A stretch of DNA of 64,000 bases from Candidatus Enterenecus merdae (lineage in GTDB: Bacteria; Bacillota; Clostridia; Oscillospirales; Oscillospiraceae): assembly GCA_018716385.1 (NCBI GenBank), contig DVJZ01000026.1, positions 80,778 through 144,777 of the forward strand, in the 5' to 3' direction. Below the pieces are notes generated by a model. It was given only the letters and a program-made list of their open reading frames with translations. It was not told the origin of the DNA and ran no database searches. Position numbers and translations under genes: made by a program. Below, piece by piece: positions 23,992-32,430 of this stretch; position 1 is the first letter of the stretch, and every line of letters starts with the position of its first letter.

Positions 23992-25851
23992 ATGGGGGGG
24001 ATCTTTCGGTGCTTTCTGTTCCAGACCCGACCCGACCCCGGCCTGTCCCGGGGAATGCGGGCGGCGTTCTGGATCTGGAATTGGGGGCTGGTGGTGGCCG
24101 CCGGGCTGGGCCTGGGGCTGGTCTGCCTGGTCCTTGCCCCGGGCAGCTACGGCTGGGACGTGTTTTGGGACTACTGCTCCAGCCCCGCCTTACTGGCCCT
24201 CAACCTGCTGCCCACCGCGCTGCTGGCTGCCCTGCTGTACGGGCTGCTGGGCCGGCCCTGGCTGGCCCAGCTGCTCACCGCCGTCCCGGCGCTGGCCCTG
24301 GCTCTGGGCAACTATTACAAGCTGGCCTTCCGGGACGACCCGGTGGTGGCCTCCGACCTGGCCTTGCTGGGCGAGGCGGGGCAAATGGCCGGCCGGTATG
24401 AGCTCTTTCTCACCACCAAGCTCGTCTGCGCCCTGGCCCTGGGCGGGTTGAGCGTGGCCGCCCTGGCCCTGCTGGCCCGGGGCAGGCCCCGGCGGAGGGG
24501 GCGGCTGGCCGGGGTGCTGATCCCCCTGGCGGCCATTGCCGCCCTTGTCCCCGTCTACGCCAGCGAGCAGCTCTATGACGACACCGCTCAGCTGGGCCAC
24601 CTCCAGCAGTGGTCGGCCACCCAGCAGTATCTCTCCCACGGGCTGTTCTACCCCTTCCTGCACAGCATCCAGGACGCGCTGCCCAGCCCACCCGAAGGCT
24701 ATTCCCAGCGGACGGCCGCCCAGCTGCTGGCCCAATACCAGGATGGGGACATCCCCGAGGAAAAGCGGGTGAACCTGGTTGGCATCATGCTGGAGGCCTT
24801 CTGTGACCTGTCCGAATTCCCTCAGATCGAGTTCCAGCAGGATGTATATGCGGACTTCCACCAGCTACAGTCAGAGAGCTACCACGGCAACCTGCTCGCC
24901 GACGTCTTTGCCGGGGGCACCATCCAGACCGAGCGGGCTTTCCTCACGGGGTTGTGCTCCGGCTCGTTCAACTTCCGCTCGACCGCTTCCTCCTACGTAT
25001 GGTATTTCAAGCGCCAGGGTTACCAGACCTCCGGCGACCATCCCAGCAACCGGTGGTTCTACAACCGCAGCAATGTCAACGTCTATCTGGGGTTTGACCG
25101 CTACCGCTTCCTGGAGGACTTCTATACCCAGTTCACCGGGGGCTGGACCGCTGATGACAGCATCTTCTTCCCCCAGCTGACCGCCTCCCTGCTGGAGCAG
25201 ATGGAGGACGAGGCCCCTCTGTTCTCCTTCTCCGTTTCCTACCAGGGCCACGGCCCCTACGACGACCAGGTGTGCGCCTGGGGAGACGTGGACGACTTTG
25301 TGGGCAACCAGGAGCTGGACGACGACGCCCGCACCATCTTGGCCAACTATCTGGGCTCGGTGCAGGACACCTCAGCGCGCCTGCTGGCCCTGGCCGACAC
25401 CCTGCGGGATCTGGATGAGCCGGTGGTGTTGATCGTCTTTGGCGACCACAAGCCCTGGCTGGGCAACGGGAACAGCGTGTATGAGGCCCTGGGCATCGAC
25501 CTGTCCCAGAGCGACCGGGATAGCTTTTACAACTACTGGGCCACCCCCTACCTCATTTGGGCCAACGACGCGGCTAAGCAGGTGCTGGACAATGACTTTG
25601 TGGGCCAGGGGCCGGACCTCTCCCCCTGCTTCCTGATGAACCTGCTCTTCCAGCAGTGCGGGTGGGCAGGGGACGCCTATATGCAGGCGGTGTACGACTG
25701 CTGGCAAGCCCTGCCTGTGGTCCACGCCAGCGGGGCCTACCTCACCAGCGGCGGAATCCTCACCGACCAACTGTCCGAACAGGAGCAGGCCCTGGCCCAG
25801 CGCTTGGCCCATCTGGACTATTACCGATCCACCCATTTTGCCTACGGATAG
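23992..25851 (+). CDS. LTA synthase-family sulfatase (second paralogue)
   Basis: A 619-residue membrane enzyme. About five transmembrane helices occupy residues 25-195, followed by an outward-facing sulfatase domain. Candidate catalytic residues are Glu268 (GIMLEAF), Thr310 in GGTIQTE, and Asp485-His486 in FGDHKPW. Family knowledge makes it a phosphoglycerol transferase or related enzyme acting on a surface glycopolymer. The gap to glyS is six bases and the ribosome-binding site is weak, so it is probably translated from the glyS transcript and so partly under the glycine T-box. The split transketolase follows by 17 bases. Confidence 0.85.
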   Translation: MGGIFRCFLFQTRPDPGLSRGMRAAFWIWNWGLVVAAGLGLGLVCLVLAPGSYGWDVFWDYCSSPALLALNLLPTALLAALLYGLLGRPWLAQLLTAVPALALALGNYYKLAFRDDPVVASDLALLGEAGQMAGRYELFLTTKLVCALALGGLSVAALALLARGRPRRRGRLAGVLIPLAAIAALVPVYASEQLYDDTAQLGHLQQWSATQQYLSHGLFYPFLHSIQDALPSPPEGYSQRTAAQLLAQYQDGDIPEEKRVNLVGIMLEAFCDLSEFPQIEFQQDVYADFHQLQSESYHGNLLADVFAGGTIQTERAFLTGLCSGSFNFRSTASSYVWYFKRQGYQTSGDHPSNRWFYNRSNVNVYLGFDRYRFLEDFYTQFTGGWTADDSIFFPQLTASLLEQMEDEAPLFSFSVSYQGHGPYDDQVCAWGDVDDFVGNQELDDDARTILANYLGSVQDTSARLLALADTLRDLDEPVVLIVFGDHKPWLGNGNSVYEALGIDLSQSDRDSFYNYWATPYLIWANDAAKQVLDNDFVGQGPDLSPCFLMNLLFQQCGWAGDAYMQAVYDCWQALPVVHASGAYLTSGGILTDQLSEQEQALAQRLAHLDYYRSTHFAYG

Positions 25852-25868
25852 AGAAAGGAATGACCTCC

Positions 25869-26768
25869 ATGACCCACCAGGAATTGGCCCTCACCGCCGC
25901 CCGCGCGCGGCTGCTGGGGCTGGAAATGGTGTACCGGGCCGCCTCCGGCCACCTGGGCGGCTCCTTCTCCGCCCTGGACCTGCTCACCGTCCTGTATCAG
26001 AACGTGATGCGGGTCGACCCCCAAGATCCCCAGGCCCCCGGCCGGGACCGCTTCGTGCTCAGCAAGGGCCACTGCACCCCGGCCCTCTATCCCACCCTGG
26101 CCCTGCGGGGGTATTTCCCCGTGGACGAGCTGGGGCAGTTCCGCTCCATCCGCGGGCACCTGTCCGGCCACGCGGAGATGTGCCATGTCCGGGGGGTGGA
26201 TATGTCCACCGGTAGCCTGGGCCAGGGCGTGTCCGCCGCCGTGGGCATGGCCCTGGCGGGCAAGCTGGATAAGCTGGACTACCGGGTCTACGCCATGCTG
26301 GGGGACGGCGAGGTGGAAGAGGGCCAGGTGTGGGAGGCGGCCATGTCGGCGGCCAAGTTCCAGCTGGACAACCTGTGCGCCATCGTGGACGTCAACGGCC
26401 TGCAGATTGACGGCCCCACCGCCGAGGTGATGCCCTCCGAGCCCCTGGATCAGAAATGGGCGGCCTTCGGCTGGCACGTCATCCCCTGTGACGGCCACGA
26501 CTACGCCGCCATAGAGGCCGCCTACGCCCAGGCCGCCGCCGTCCGGGGCCAGCCCAGCGTCATCCTGGCCCGCACCGTCAAGGGCAAAGGGGTATCCTTT
26601 ATGGAGGGCAGCGCCGGCTGGCACGGCAAGGCCCCCAACGACCAGCAGTACCAGCAGGCCAAGGCGGAACTGGAGGGTCAGATCGCGGCCCTGTCCCAGC
26701 CGGCGGGGCAGCCCGGCGCGGCCCAGGCCGCTCCTGCGGAACGGAAGGAGGGAAAGGCATATGTCTGA
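25869..26768 (+). CDS. Transketolase, N-terminal (TPP-binding) subunit
   Basis: A 299-residue polypeptide equal to the N-terminal third of transketolase. It holds the thiamine-diphosphate site: GHC near residue 67, HLSGHAEM near 97 and GDGEVEEGQVWEA at 145-157. The stop overlaps the start of the C-terminal subunit by eight bases, so the two halves are translationally coupled and should form one enzyme of the non-oxidative pentose-phosphate pathway. The chosen ATG is ten bases after GAAAGGA; the ATG nine bases earlier is too close to it. A DXS-like or apulose-type transketolase is a possible alternative. Confidence 0.9.
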   Translation: MTHQELALTAARARLLGLEMVYRAASGHLGGSFSALDLLTVLYQNVMRVDPQDPQAPGRDRFVLSKGHCTPALYPTLALRGYFPVDELGQFRSIRGHLSGHAEMCHVRGVDMSTGSLGQGVSAAVGMALAGKLDKLDYRVYAMLGDGEVEEGQVWEAAMSAAKFQLDNLCAIVDVNGLQIDGPTAEVMPSEPLDQKWAAFGWHVIPCDGHDYAAIEAAYAQAAAVRGQPSVILARTVKGKGVSFMEGSAGWHGKAPNDQQYQQAKAELEGQIAALSQPAGQPGAAQAAPAERKEGKAYV

Positions 26769-27711
26769 GACCATCGCCACCCGCGCCGCCTATGGCCAGA
26801 CCCTGGCGGCCTTAGGGGAGGAGTATCCCGACCTGGTGGTGCTGGACGCCGACCTGTCCGGCTCCACTATGAGCAAGCAGTTTGCCGACGCCTATCCCCA
26901 CCGGTTCTTCAACGTGGGCATCGCCGAGGCCAATATGACGGGCATTGCCGCGGGGCTTGCCACCTGCGGCAAGCGGCCCTTCCTGCACTCCTTCGCCATG
27001 TTCGCCGCCGGGCGGGCCTGGGAGCAGGTGCGCAACTCCATCGCCTATCCACGGCTGAACGTGAAGGTGGTGGGCTCCCACGGCGGGCTGTCCGTGGGGG
27101 AGGACGGGGCCACCCATCAGTGCATTGAGGATTACGCCATCATGCGCGCCATCCCCGGCATGGCGGTGGTCTCCCCCTGCGACGGGCCGTCCATGCGCCT
27201 GGCCGTCCGGGCCCTGCTGAACTATGACGGGCCGGCCTACCTGCGCCTGGGCCGGCTGGCGGTGGAGTCGGTCACGGACGGGATCCCCGGCTACCGGTTT
27301 GAGCTGGGCCGGGGCTTCCAGCTGCGGGATGGGACGGACGTCACCGTCATCGCCACGGGCATGATGGTGCAGGAGGCGCTGAAGGCCGCCCAGGAACTGG
27401 AGGCAGAGGGGATCGGGGTGCGGGTGATTGACATGCACACCATTAAGCCGCTGGATGAGGAGATCGTGCTGAAGGCCGCCCGGGAGACCGGCGCCCTGGT
27501 CACCAGCGAGGAGGCCACCGTGCTGGGTGGGCTGGGCTCGGCGGTGTGCGAGTGTGTGGCTGGCTCAGGCCTGCCCGTCCCCGTGGTGCGCCACGGGGTG
27601 CAGGACGTGTTTGGCCGCTCCGGCGCGGCCCGGGACGTGCTGGCCGCTTACGGCCTCACCGCCGACGGCATCCGGGAGGCGGTTGGACGGGCCCTGGCGC
27701 TGAAGGGCTGA
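26761..27711 (+). CDS. Transketolase, C-terminal (pyrimidine-binding) subunit
   Basis: A 316-residue protein with the pyrimidine-binding domain (about 1-170) and the C-terminal domain (about 185-316). Residues typical of the family include NVGIAEANMTGIAAGLA, with the catalytic Glu that activates thiamine diphosphate, and GSHGGLSVGEDGATHQ. It pairs with the upstream N-terminal subunit through an eight-base overlap. A GC-rich hairpin follows, but without a clear U tract. Confidence 0.9.
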   Translation: MSETIATRAAYGQTLAALGEEYPDLVVLDADLSGSTMSKQFADAYPHRFFNVGIAEANMTGIAAGLATCGKRPFLHSFAMFAAGRAWEQVRNSIAYPRLNVKVVGSHGGLSVGEDGATHQCIEDYAIMRAIPGMAVVSPCDGPSMRLAVRALLNYDGPAYLRLGRLAVESVTDGIPGYRFELGRGFQLRDGTDVTVIATGMMVQEALKAAQELEAEGIGVRVIDMHTIKPLDEEIVLKAARETGALVTSEEATVLGGLGSAVCECVAGSGLPVPVVRHGVQDVFGRSGAARDVLAAYGLTADGIREAVGRALALKG

Positions 27712-27784
27712 AACGGGGGTTCTCCGCCCGTCCGGGCCCCGGGCCTGGGCGGGCGGAAGGCCGCTCCAGCGGGGAAAAAAGTTG

Positions 27785-27813
27785 TTGACAAACCCCCTGC
27801 CATCGGGTATACT
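27785..27813 (+). promoter_or_regulatory. Promoter of the tRNA cluster
   Basis: TTGACA (27785-27790) and TATACT (27808-27813) are 17 bases apart, 27 bases before the first tRNA. One of the strongest sigma-A matches in the window. Confidence 0.85.
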
Positions 27814-27840
27814 AATGCTTGCCCTATTGAGGCCACCCAT

Positions 27841-27917
27841 GGCGGCATAGCTCAGTTGGCTAGAGCGCACGGTTCATACCCGTAAGGTCATGTGTTCGAA
27901 TCACATTGCCGCTACCA
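27841..27917 (+). tRNA. tRNA-Met (CAT), elongator type
   Basis: A cloverleaf folds over 77 bases with encoded CCA. The acceptor arm GGCGGCA pairs with TGCCGCT through a G-U end pair, the anticodon loop is TTCATAC, and the T arm is ATGTG/CACAT. The paired first base and the lack of three G-C pairs in the anticodon stem exclude initiator tRNA. tRNA-Ile2 with lysidine at CAT is an alternative, but the sequence resembles elongator Met. Confidence 0.92.
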
Positions 27918-27975
27918 CCCGAAGAGGCGGCGATGGCCGCCCCTTCGGGCCCACCAGTTCCCCCTTGGGCAACCC

Positions 27976-28050
27976 GGCCCGTTGGTCAAGTGGTTAAGAC
28001 ACCGCCCTTTCACGGCGGTAACACGGGTTCGAGTCCCGTACGGGTCACCA
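27976..28050 (+). tRNA. tRNA-Glu (TTC)
   Basis: A 75-base cloverleaf with CCA. Acceptor GGCCCGT pairs with ACGGGTC, the anticodon loop is CTTTCAC, and the T arm is CGGGT/CCGTA-like. Confidence 0.95.
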
Positions 28051-28054
28051 ATCT

Positions 28055-28130
28055 GGAGGCTTAGCTCAGCCGGTAGAGCGCTTGCTTCACACGCAAGAGG
28101 TCACAGATTCGAGTTCTGTAGTCTCCACCA
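28055..28130 (+). tRNA. tRNA-Val (CAC)
   Basis: A 76-base cloverleaf with CCA. Acceptor GGAGGCT pairs with AGTCTCC, the anticodon stem is CTTGC/GCAAG with loop TTCACAC, and the T arm is ACAGA/TCTGT. It begins four bases after the tRNA-Glu CCA. Confidence 0.95.
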
Positions 28131-28150
28131 AACACAGCCCTCTGGGCCGT

Positions 28151-28190
28151 AAAACCCCCGGCTCCCTGCACGCAGGGAGCCGGGGGTTTT
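28151..28190 (+). terminator. Terminator of the tRNA cluster
   Basis: An 18-bp perfect stem (AAAACCCCCGGCTCCCTG with its complement) with loop CACG ends in TTTT. Confidence 0.88.
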
Positions 28191-28328
28191 CTGCAATTTT
28201 CTCCATTCTATCACATCCCTCGCCCTCTTGCACCAAAGGTTTCCCTTTCCCCCTTTCTATCCGGGGAAATGGGCTCCATTCCCGCCCCTTTCCACCACTG
28301 TAAAATATTTTCTACTTTCCCATTCCAG

Positions 28329-28361
28329 TTTCATCTTCCTTTCATGTTTCATTGGTAGGAT
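28329..28361 (+). promoter_or_regulatory. Promoter region with TTTCAT repeats upstream of the PepSY lipoprotein gene
   Basis: Three TTTCAT hexamers start at 28329, 28340 and 28347; the first two are 11 bp apart, one helical turn. They run into an extended -10 (TGGTAGGAT, with TAGGAT at 28356-28361) and no good -35 is present. This layout is typical of promoters activated by an OmpR-family response regulator binding direct repeats; which regulator is unknown. Confidence 0.5.
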
Positions 28362-28393
28362 GTGGCCAGAAAGAAGAAAGGAGCTCTTCCCTT

Positions 28394-29599
28394 ATGAACC
28401 GGAAACAAAGAAGAAACGCCCTCACCGCCCTATGCGCGGCGGGCCTGCTGGCCTTTGCCGCCGGCTGCGGACAGCAGCAGGGCTCGGCCGACTATATCGG
28501 CCTGGACGCGGCCAAAACCATCGCCCTGGAGGACGCGGGGGTGGACGAGTCAGCCGCCTCCTTCTCCATCACCGGGCTGGACCGGCAGAACGGCACCGAT
28601 TTCTATGCCATCGACTTCACCGCCAACGGCCAGAGCTATACCTATGACATCGACGCGCTCACCGGCAACATCCTCAACAGCGGCGATGGGGCCGGGGCCT
28701 CCCCCGCCTCCATCACCGAGGAGCAGGCCCGGGAGATCGCGTTGAGCCATGCGGGGCTCAGCGCCGACCAGGTTACCTTCCTGCGGTGTGTGGCCGACCG
28801 GGAGGACGGCCGGCAGGTGTACGACGTGGAGTTCTACACCGCTGATTTCACTGAGTACGATTACGAGATCGCCCTGGACAGTGGCGAAGTCCTCTCCTAT
28901 GATTTCGACGTGGAGGGCTATGACCGCCCCGCTCCCAGCGCAGATCCCACCCCCGTACCCAGCGCCCAGACCGGCACCACCTCTACCGCCGGCAGCAGCG
29001 GCTCCACCTCCAGCGGGGCAACATCCGGCGGGTCTGCCGCCAGCGGCGGTACCTCTGGCGGGAGCACCTCCAGCGGCAGCTCTGGCGGCACCACTTCCGG
29101 CGGTGGGTCTACCTCTACCGGTACCGGCATCACCGCCGATCAGGCCCGGCAGATCGCCTTGAACCACGCGGGGCTCAGCGCCAGCCAGGTCACCTTCCTG
29201 CGCAGCCATCTGGACTGGGAGAACGGCCGCCGGGTGTATGATGTGGAGTTTTACAGCACCTCCAACTATGCCGAGTACGACTATGAGATCGACGCCTCCA
29301 GCGGTACGGTGCTCTCCTATGACTACGACGCGGAGTACTATACGCCCCCCAGCTCCGGTGGAAACACCGGCGGCAGTTCGGGCGCCACCATCTCCTTGGA
29401 CCAGGCCCGGCAGACCGCCCTGGCCCGGGTGCCCGGCGCCACCGCCAATGACATCCGGATCCACCTGGACTATGACGACGGCCGGGTGGAATACGAGGGC
29501 ACCATCTACTACAACCAGACGGAGTATGAGTTCACCATCGACGCCTACTCCGGCGTCATCCGGGAGTGGGACGTGGAGTCCCACCAGGGCCGGTGGTAA
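28394..29599 (+). CDS. Lipoprotein with four PepSY-type domains
   Basis: A 401-residue exported protein. The signal peptide ends in lipobox FAAGC, so Cys23 would be lipidated. Four PepSY-like units follow (roughly 32-97, 107-178, 247-317, 330-400), each with the pattern AxxIAL-HAGL, then a DVEF- and YDYEID-type strand ending in a DxxSGxVLS-like turn. The first is the most divergent. A 65-residue Ser/Gly/Thr-rich spacer separates the second and third units. PepSY domains are thought to inhibit proteases or bind at the cell surface. The ATG is 11 bases from AGGAG. It pairs with the next gene, which shares near-identical PepSY sequence. Confidence 0.88.
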   Translation: MNRKQRRNALTALCAAGLLAFAAGCGQQQGSADYIGLDAAKTIALEDAGVDESAASFSITGLDRQNGTDFYAIDFTANGQSYTYDIDALTGNILNSGDGAGASPASITEEQAREIALSHAGLSADQVTFLRCVADREDGRQVYDVEFYTADFTEYDYEIALDSGEVLSYDFDVEGYDRPAPSADPTPVPSAQTGTTSTAGSSGSTSSGATSGGSAASGGTSGGSTSSGSSGGTTSGGGSTSTGTGITADQARQIALNHAGLSASQVTFLRSHLDWENGRRVYDVEFYSTSNYAEYDYEIDASSGTVLSYDYDAEYYTPPSSGGNTGGSSGATISLDQARQTALARVPGATANDIRIHLDYDDGRVEYEGTIYYNQTEYEFTIDAYSGVIREWDVESHQGRW

Positions 29600-29684
29600 G
29601 CCCGTACCGCACCGCTTCCTGTAACAGACCACCCCAGGCAACGCTACCTGAAGACCAAATCTTTGAGAAAAGGAGACCTGAACC

Positions 29685-30833
29685 ATGAAGCTACAAACCA
29701 TCTTCCGTCGCGCGGGGGCCATCCTGATCGGCACGTCCCTGGCTGTGGGCCTGCTGATCACCTCTGCCGGCGCAGCCGTCGCCAGCGGCGTGGCTGCCCA
29801 GCTGTCCCCCAACTTCACCGTGCTGGTGGACGGTGAGTCCCGCACCTTCTACAACGTGGCCGGCGTTGAGGTACACCCCATTTTGTACAACGGCACCACC
29901 TACCTACCCGTCCGGGCCATGAGCGAGCTGATCGGCAAGAACGTCAACTGGGATCAGAGCACCTACACCGTCTCCCTGGGCGGAACCCGCACCACCCCGC
30001 CCACCGTGGGCACGCCTGACCTCTACGCCGTGACCCGGGATGTGACGGTGCGTCTGTCCCCGGACATCACCGTGCTCATGGACGGCGTACAGCGCCAGTT
30101 TGCCGACGCCAACGGCAACACCGTCTATCCCCTGCTCTATGACGGGTCGGTCTACCTGCCCATCCGGGCCATCGGCAACCTGATGGGAATGAGCGTGGGC
30201 TGGAACGGCTCCACCCAGACGGTCAGCCTGAACGGCAGTACCGCCGGCGAGGGCTCCCTGGTCACCGACGCGGACAGCTTCGGCCCCACTGATCCCAACA
30301 CCGGCAACACTGGCACCACCACCCCCACCTATCCCGACACCGGATCCGGCTCCACCGGCACCGGCATCACCGCCGAGCAGGCCCAGCAGATCGCCCTGAA
30401 CCACGCGGGGCTCAGCGCCAGCCAGGTTGCCTTTGTGCGCAGCCACCTGGACTGGGAGCACGGCCGCCAGGTGTACGATGTGGAGTTCTACAGCACCTCG
30501 AACTACACCGAGTACGACTATGAGATCGACGCCACCAACGGCACAATCCTCTCCTACGATTACGATGCAGAGTACTGGAACCGTCCCAGCTATCCCAGCT
30601 ATCCTAACACCGGCTCCGGCGGCACCAGCGCTGCCATCTCCCTGGAAGAGGCCAAGCAGATCGCTTTGGCCCGGGTTCCCGGCGCCACCAATATCCGCAT
30701 CCACCTGGAATGGGATGACGGTCGGCTGCAGTACGAGGGCTCCATCTACTATGGCTACTGGGAGTATGAGTTCTCCATGGATGCCAACACCGGCACCATC
30801 TGGGAGTGGGAGCGGGATCACATCTACGACTGA
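29685..30833 (+). CDS. Secreted stalk-domain (copper amine oxidase-like) and PepSY protein
   Basis: A 382-residue exported protein with a signal peptide (about 1-35). Two copper-amine-oxidase-N-like stalk domains (about 42-105 and 112-183; motifs VLVDG, YLPVRA, VNWD) are followed by a Thr/Gly-rich linker and two PepSY domains (about 225-300 and 312-382). The first PepSY is almost the same as the third in the upstream lipoprotein over about 70 residues, which points to recent duplication or gene conversion. Stalk domains are cell-surface spacers or binding modules; no oxidase active site is present. Confidence 0.85.
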   Translation: MKLQTIFRRAGAILIGTSLAVGLLITSAGAAVASGVAAQLSPNFTVLVDGESRTFYNVAGVEVHPILYNGTTYLPVRAMSELIGKNVNWDQSTYTVSLGGTRTTPPTVGTPDLYAVTRDVTVRLSPDITVLMDGVQRQFADANGNTVYPLLYDGSVYLPIRAIGNLMGMSVGWNGSTQTVSLNGSTAGEGSLVTDADSFGPTDPNTGNTGTTTPTYPDTGSGSTGTGITAEQAQQIALNHAGLSASQVAFVRSHLDWEHGRQVYDVEFYSTSNYTEYDYEIDATNGTILSYDYDAEYWNRPSYPSYPNTGSGGTSAAISLEEAKQIALARVPGATNIRIHLEWDDGRLQYEGSIYYGYWEYEFSMDANTGTIWEWERDHIYD

Positions 30834-30885
30834 TCTCTTCCCCTGATCCTACTCTCTTTCACATTTTATCAGTCAGGAGATCCCT

Positions 30886-31245
30886 ATGAAAAAGCATCCT
30901 TGGTTTCAGCTCTATCCGGAACATCACGGGGCCTCGCGCTGTTCCATCGCCGGCGGCGGCGTAAAACTCCTCTCCCTCTTTATCCTGGCCGCCGCCATCC
31001 TCTACTCCCTGGCCCTTCTGCTGTGCGGCTTCCGGGTGGCGTCCGCCGCCGGGCTGGGCACCGCCCTGGTGTTCCTGATGGACGAACTGGATGACATGGT
31101 GTTGCTCGCCTTCTTCCTCTGGGGGGCCTTCGCCGCCTGTCGGTTCGCCGCCAGCGTGCTCCACGCCAAGGCGGAGCTGCTGGCCAGAACTGACCAGCCG
31201 GCCACCGTCACCCAAACCGCTCAGGACACCACCACTTCTACCTGA
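30886..31245 (+). CDS. Small two-helix membrane protein
   Basis: A 119-residue protein of unknown function with two hydrophobic helices (about residues 27-47 and 52-85, the latter broken by an acidic MDELDD) and a Thr-rich polar C-terminus. It is 52 bases after the stalk-PepSY gene and is followed by a strong terminator, so it likely ends that transcription unit. No family was recognised. Confidence 0.65.
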   Translation: MKKHPWFQLYPEHHGASRCSIAGGGVKLLSLFILAAAILYSLALLLCGFRVASAAGLGTALVFLMDELDDMVLLAFFLWGAFAACRFAASVLHAKAELLARTDQPATVTQTAQDTTTST

Positions 31246-31259
31246 CCGGGCCCTCTCTC

Positions 31260-31300
31260 CCCGCCCTCCCTGGAAAGTTTCCAGGGAGGGCGGGTCTTTT
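31260..31300 (+). terminator. Rho-independent terminator
   Basis: A 14-bp GC-rich stem (31260-31273 with 31281-31294), extended by an A-T closing segment, is followed by TCTTTT. The 210 bases beyond it, up to the ABC-transporter promoter, show no gene. Confidence 0.85.
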
Positions 31301-31512
31301 CCGTTCTGGCCCCTATGCTGCAAGGTTTCTCCGCCGTCGTCCCTTGGCCGGGCCGGCCGGGTTTTCCCGGGGAATCCGCCCTGTTGCAACCCCGGTTTCC
31401 CCCTGCGTCATGCAGGTTTTCCCCTGCGCCGATTCATTTTCTCCCGATGCCTTTTGCCTAAAAAGCCCACCAATCCCCTCTGATTTTTATCTATATCCCC
31501 GGCCCCTCCCAG

Positions 31513-31542
31513 TTGACAAATCCATTTATTTCACGATATAAT
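31513..31542 (+). promoter_or_regulatory. Promoter of the amino-acid ABC transporter operon
   Basis: Both consensus hexamers are present, TTGACA (31513-31518) and TATAAT (31537-31542), with an 18-base spacer. The leader is about 80 bases. Confidence 0.85.
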
Positions 31543-31630
31543 GCAATAAAGTTTTCTTGCGGATTCCCTGTTCCCACGCTCAGGCTTCCCCATCCGCCCA
31601 GATCCGGTTCGCAGAGAGGAGATGGTTCCT

Positions 31631-32356
31631 GTGGTCAAATTGGTCAACGTCAACAAGTTCTTCGGCAGCCTTCACGTTTTGAAGGACATCAACCTTCAGG
31701 TTGCAGAGGGAGAAAAACTTGTCATCATCGGCCCGTCCGGCTCGGGCAAGAGCACCACGGTGCGGTGCATGAACTTCCTGGAAGAGCCTACCTCAGGCCA
31801 AGTGTACATCGACGGGGTGCAGCTAACCCATAAGAACAAGACCGAATTGGTGCGCCGCTCCACGGCCATGGTCTTTCAGCAGTTCAATCTCTATCCCCAC
31901 AAGACGGTGTTGGAAAACCTCACCCTGGCCCCCATCAAGCTCCAGAAGGTCCCCAAGGCGGAGGCGGTGGAGCGGGCCTACAAGTACCTGGACATCGTGG
32001 GCCTGCGGGAAAAGGCGGGCAGCTACCCGGCCACCTTGTCCGGCGGGCAGCAGCAGCGGGTGGCCATCGCCCGGGCCCTGTGCTCCCGGGCCAAGATCAT
32101 CCTGTTTGACGAGCCCACCTCCGCCCTGGACCCGGAGACCGTCCAGGAGGTGCTGGATGTGATGATCCGTCTGGCCAGCGAGAAGAACATCACCATGGTC
32201 ATCGTCACCCACGAGATGGGCTTTGCCCGCCAGGTGGCCGACCGGGTCATCTTCATGGATGACGGGCGCATCGTCGAAGAGGGGCCGCCGGAGCACTTCT
32301 TCACCAACCCCACCGAAGAGCGCACCAAAGCGTTTTTGAGCAAGATCCTGCGCTGA
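31631..32356 (+). CDS. Polar amino-acid ABC transporter ATP-binding protein
   Basis: A 241-residue GlnQ/HisP-type ATPase. Walker [10 protein letters not shown] is at 34-42, then the Q loop QQFNLYPH, signature LSGGQQQR, Walker [13 protein letters not shown] and switch THEMGFAR. It powers uptake of a polar amino acid through the two permeases downstream. The GTG used has AGAGGAG nine bases upstream; the ATG three codons earlier touches that site. It is first in an operon with a binding protein and two permeases. Confidence 0.93.
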   Translation: MVKLVNVNKFFGSLHVLKDINLQVAEGEKLVIIGPSGSGKSTTVRCMNFLEEPTSGQVYIDGVQLTHKNKTELVRRSTAMVFQQFNLYPHKTVLENLTLAPIKLQKVPKAEAVERAYKYLDIVGLREKAGSYPATLSGGQQQRVAIARALCSRAKIILFDEPTSALDPETVQEVLDVMIRLASEKNITMVIVTHEMGFARQVADRVIFMDDGRIVEEGPPEHFFTNPTEERTKAFLSKILR

Positions 32357-32430
32357 TTTCCCGCTTGCAGCGGCGCTCGCGCCTGTAAGAATAGATCGTC
32401 AGTCTTGATTTGGAAATGGAGGACCCTGTT

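Noticed and set aside
27712..27775. Rho-independent terminator after the split transketolase
   Set aside because: A CCGCCCG/CGGGCGG stem exists but is followed by purines and has no U tract, so it was not called.
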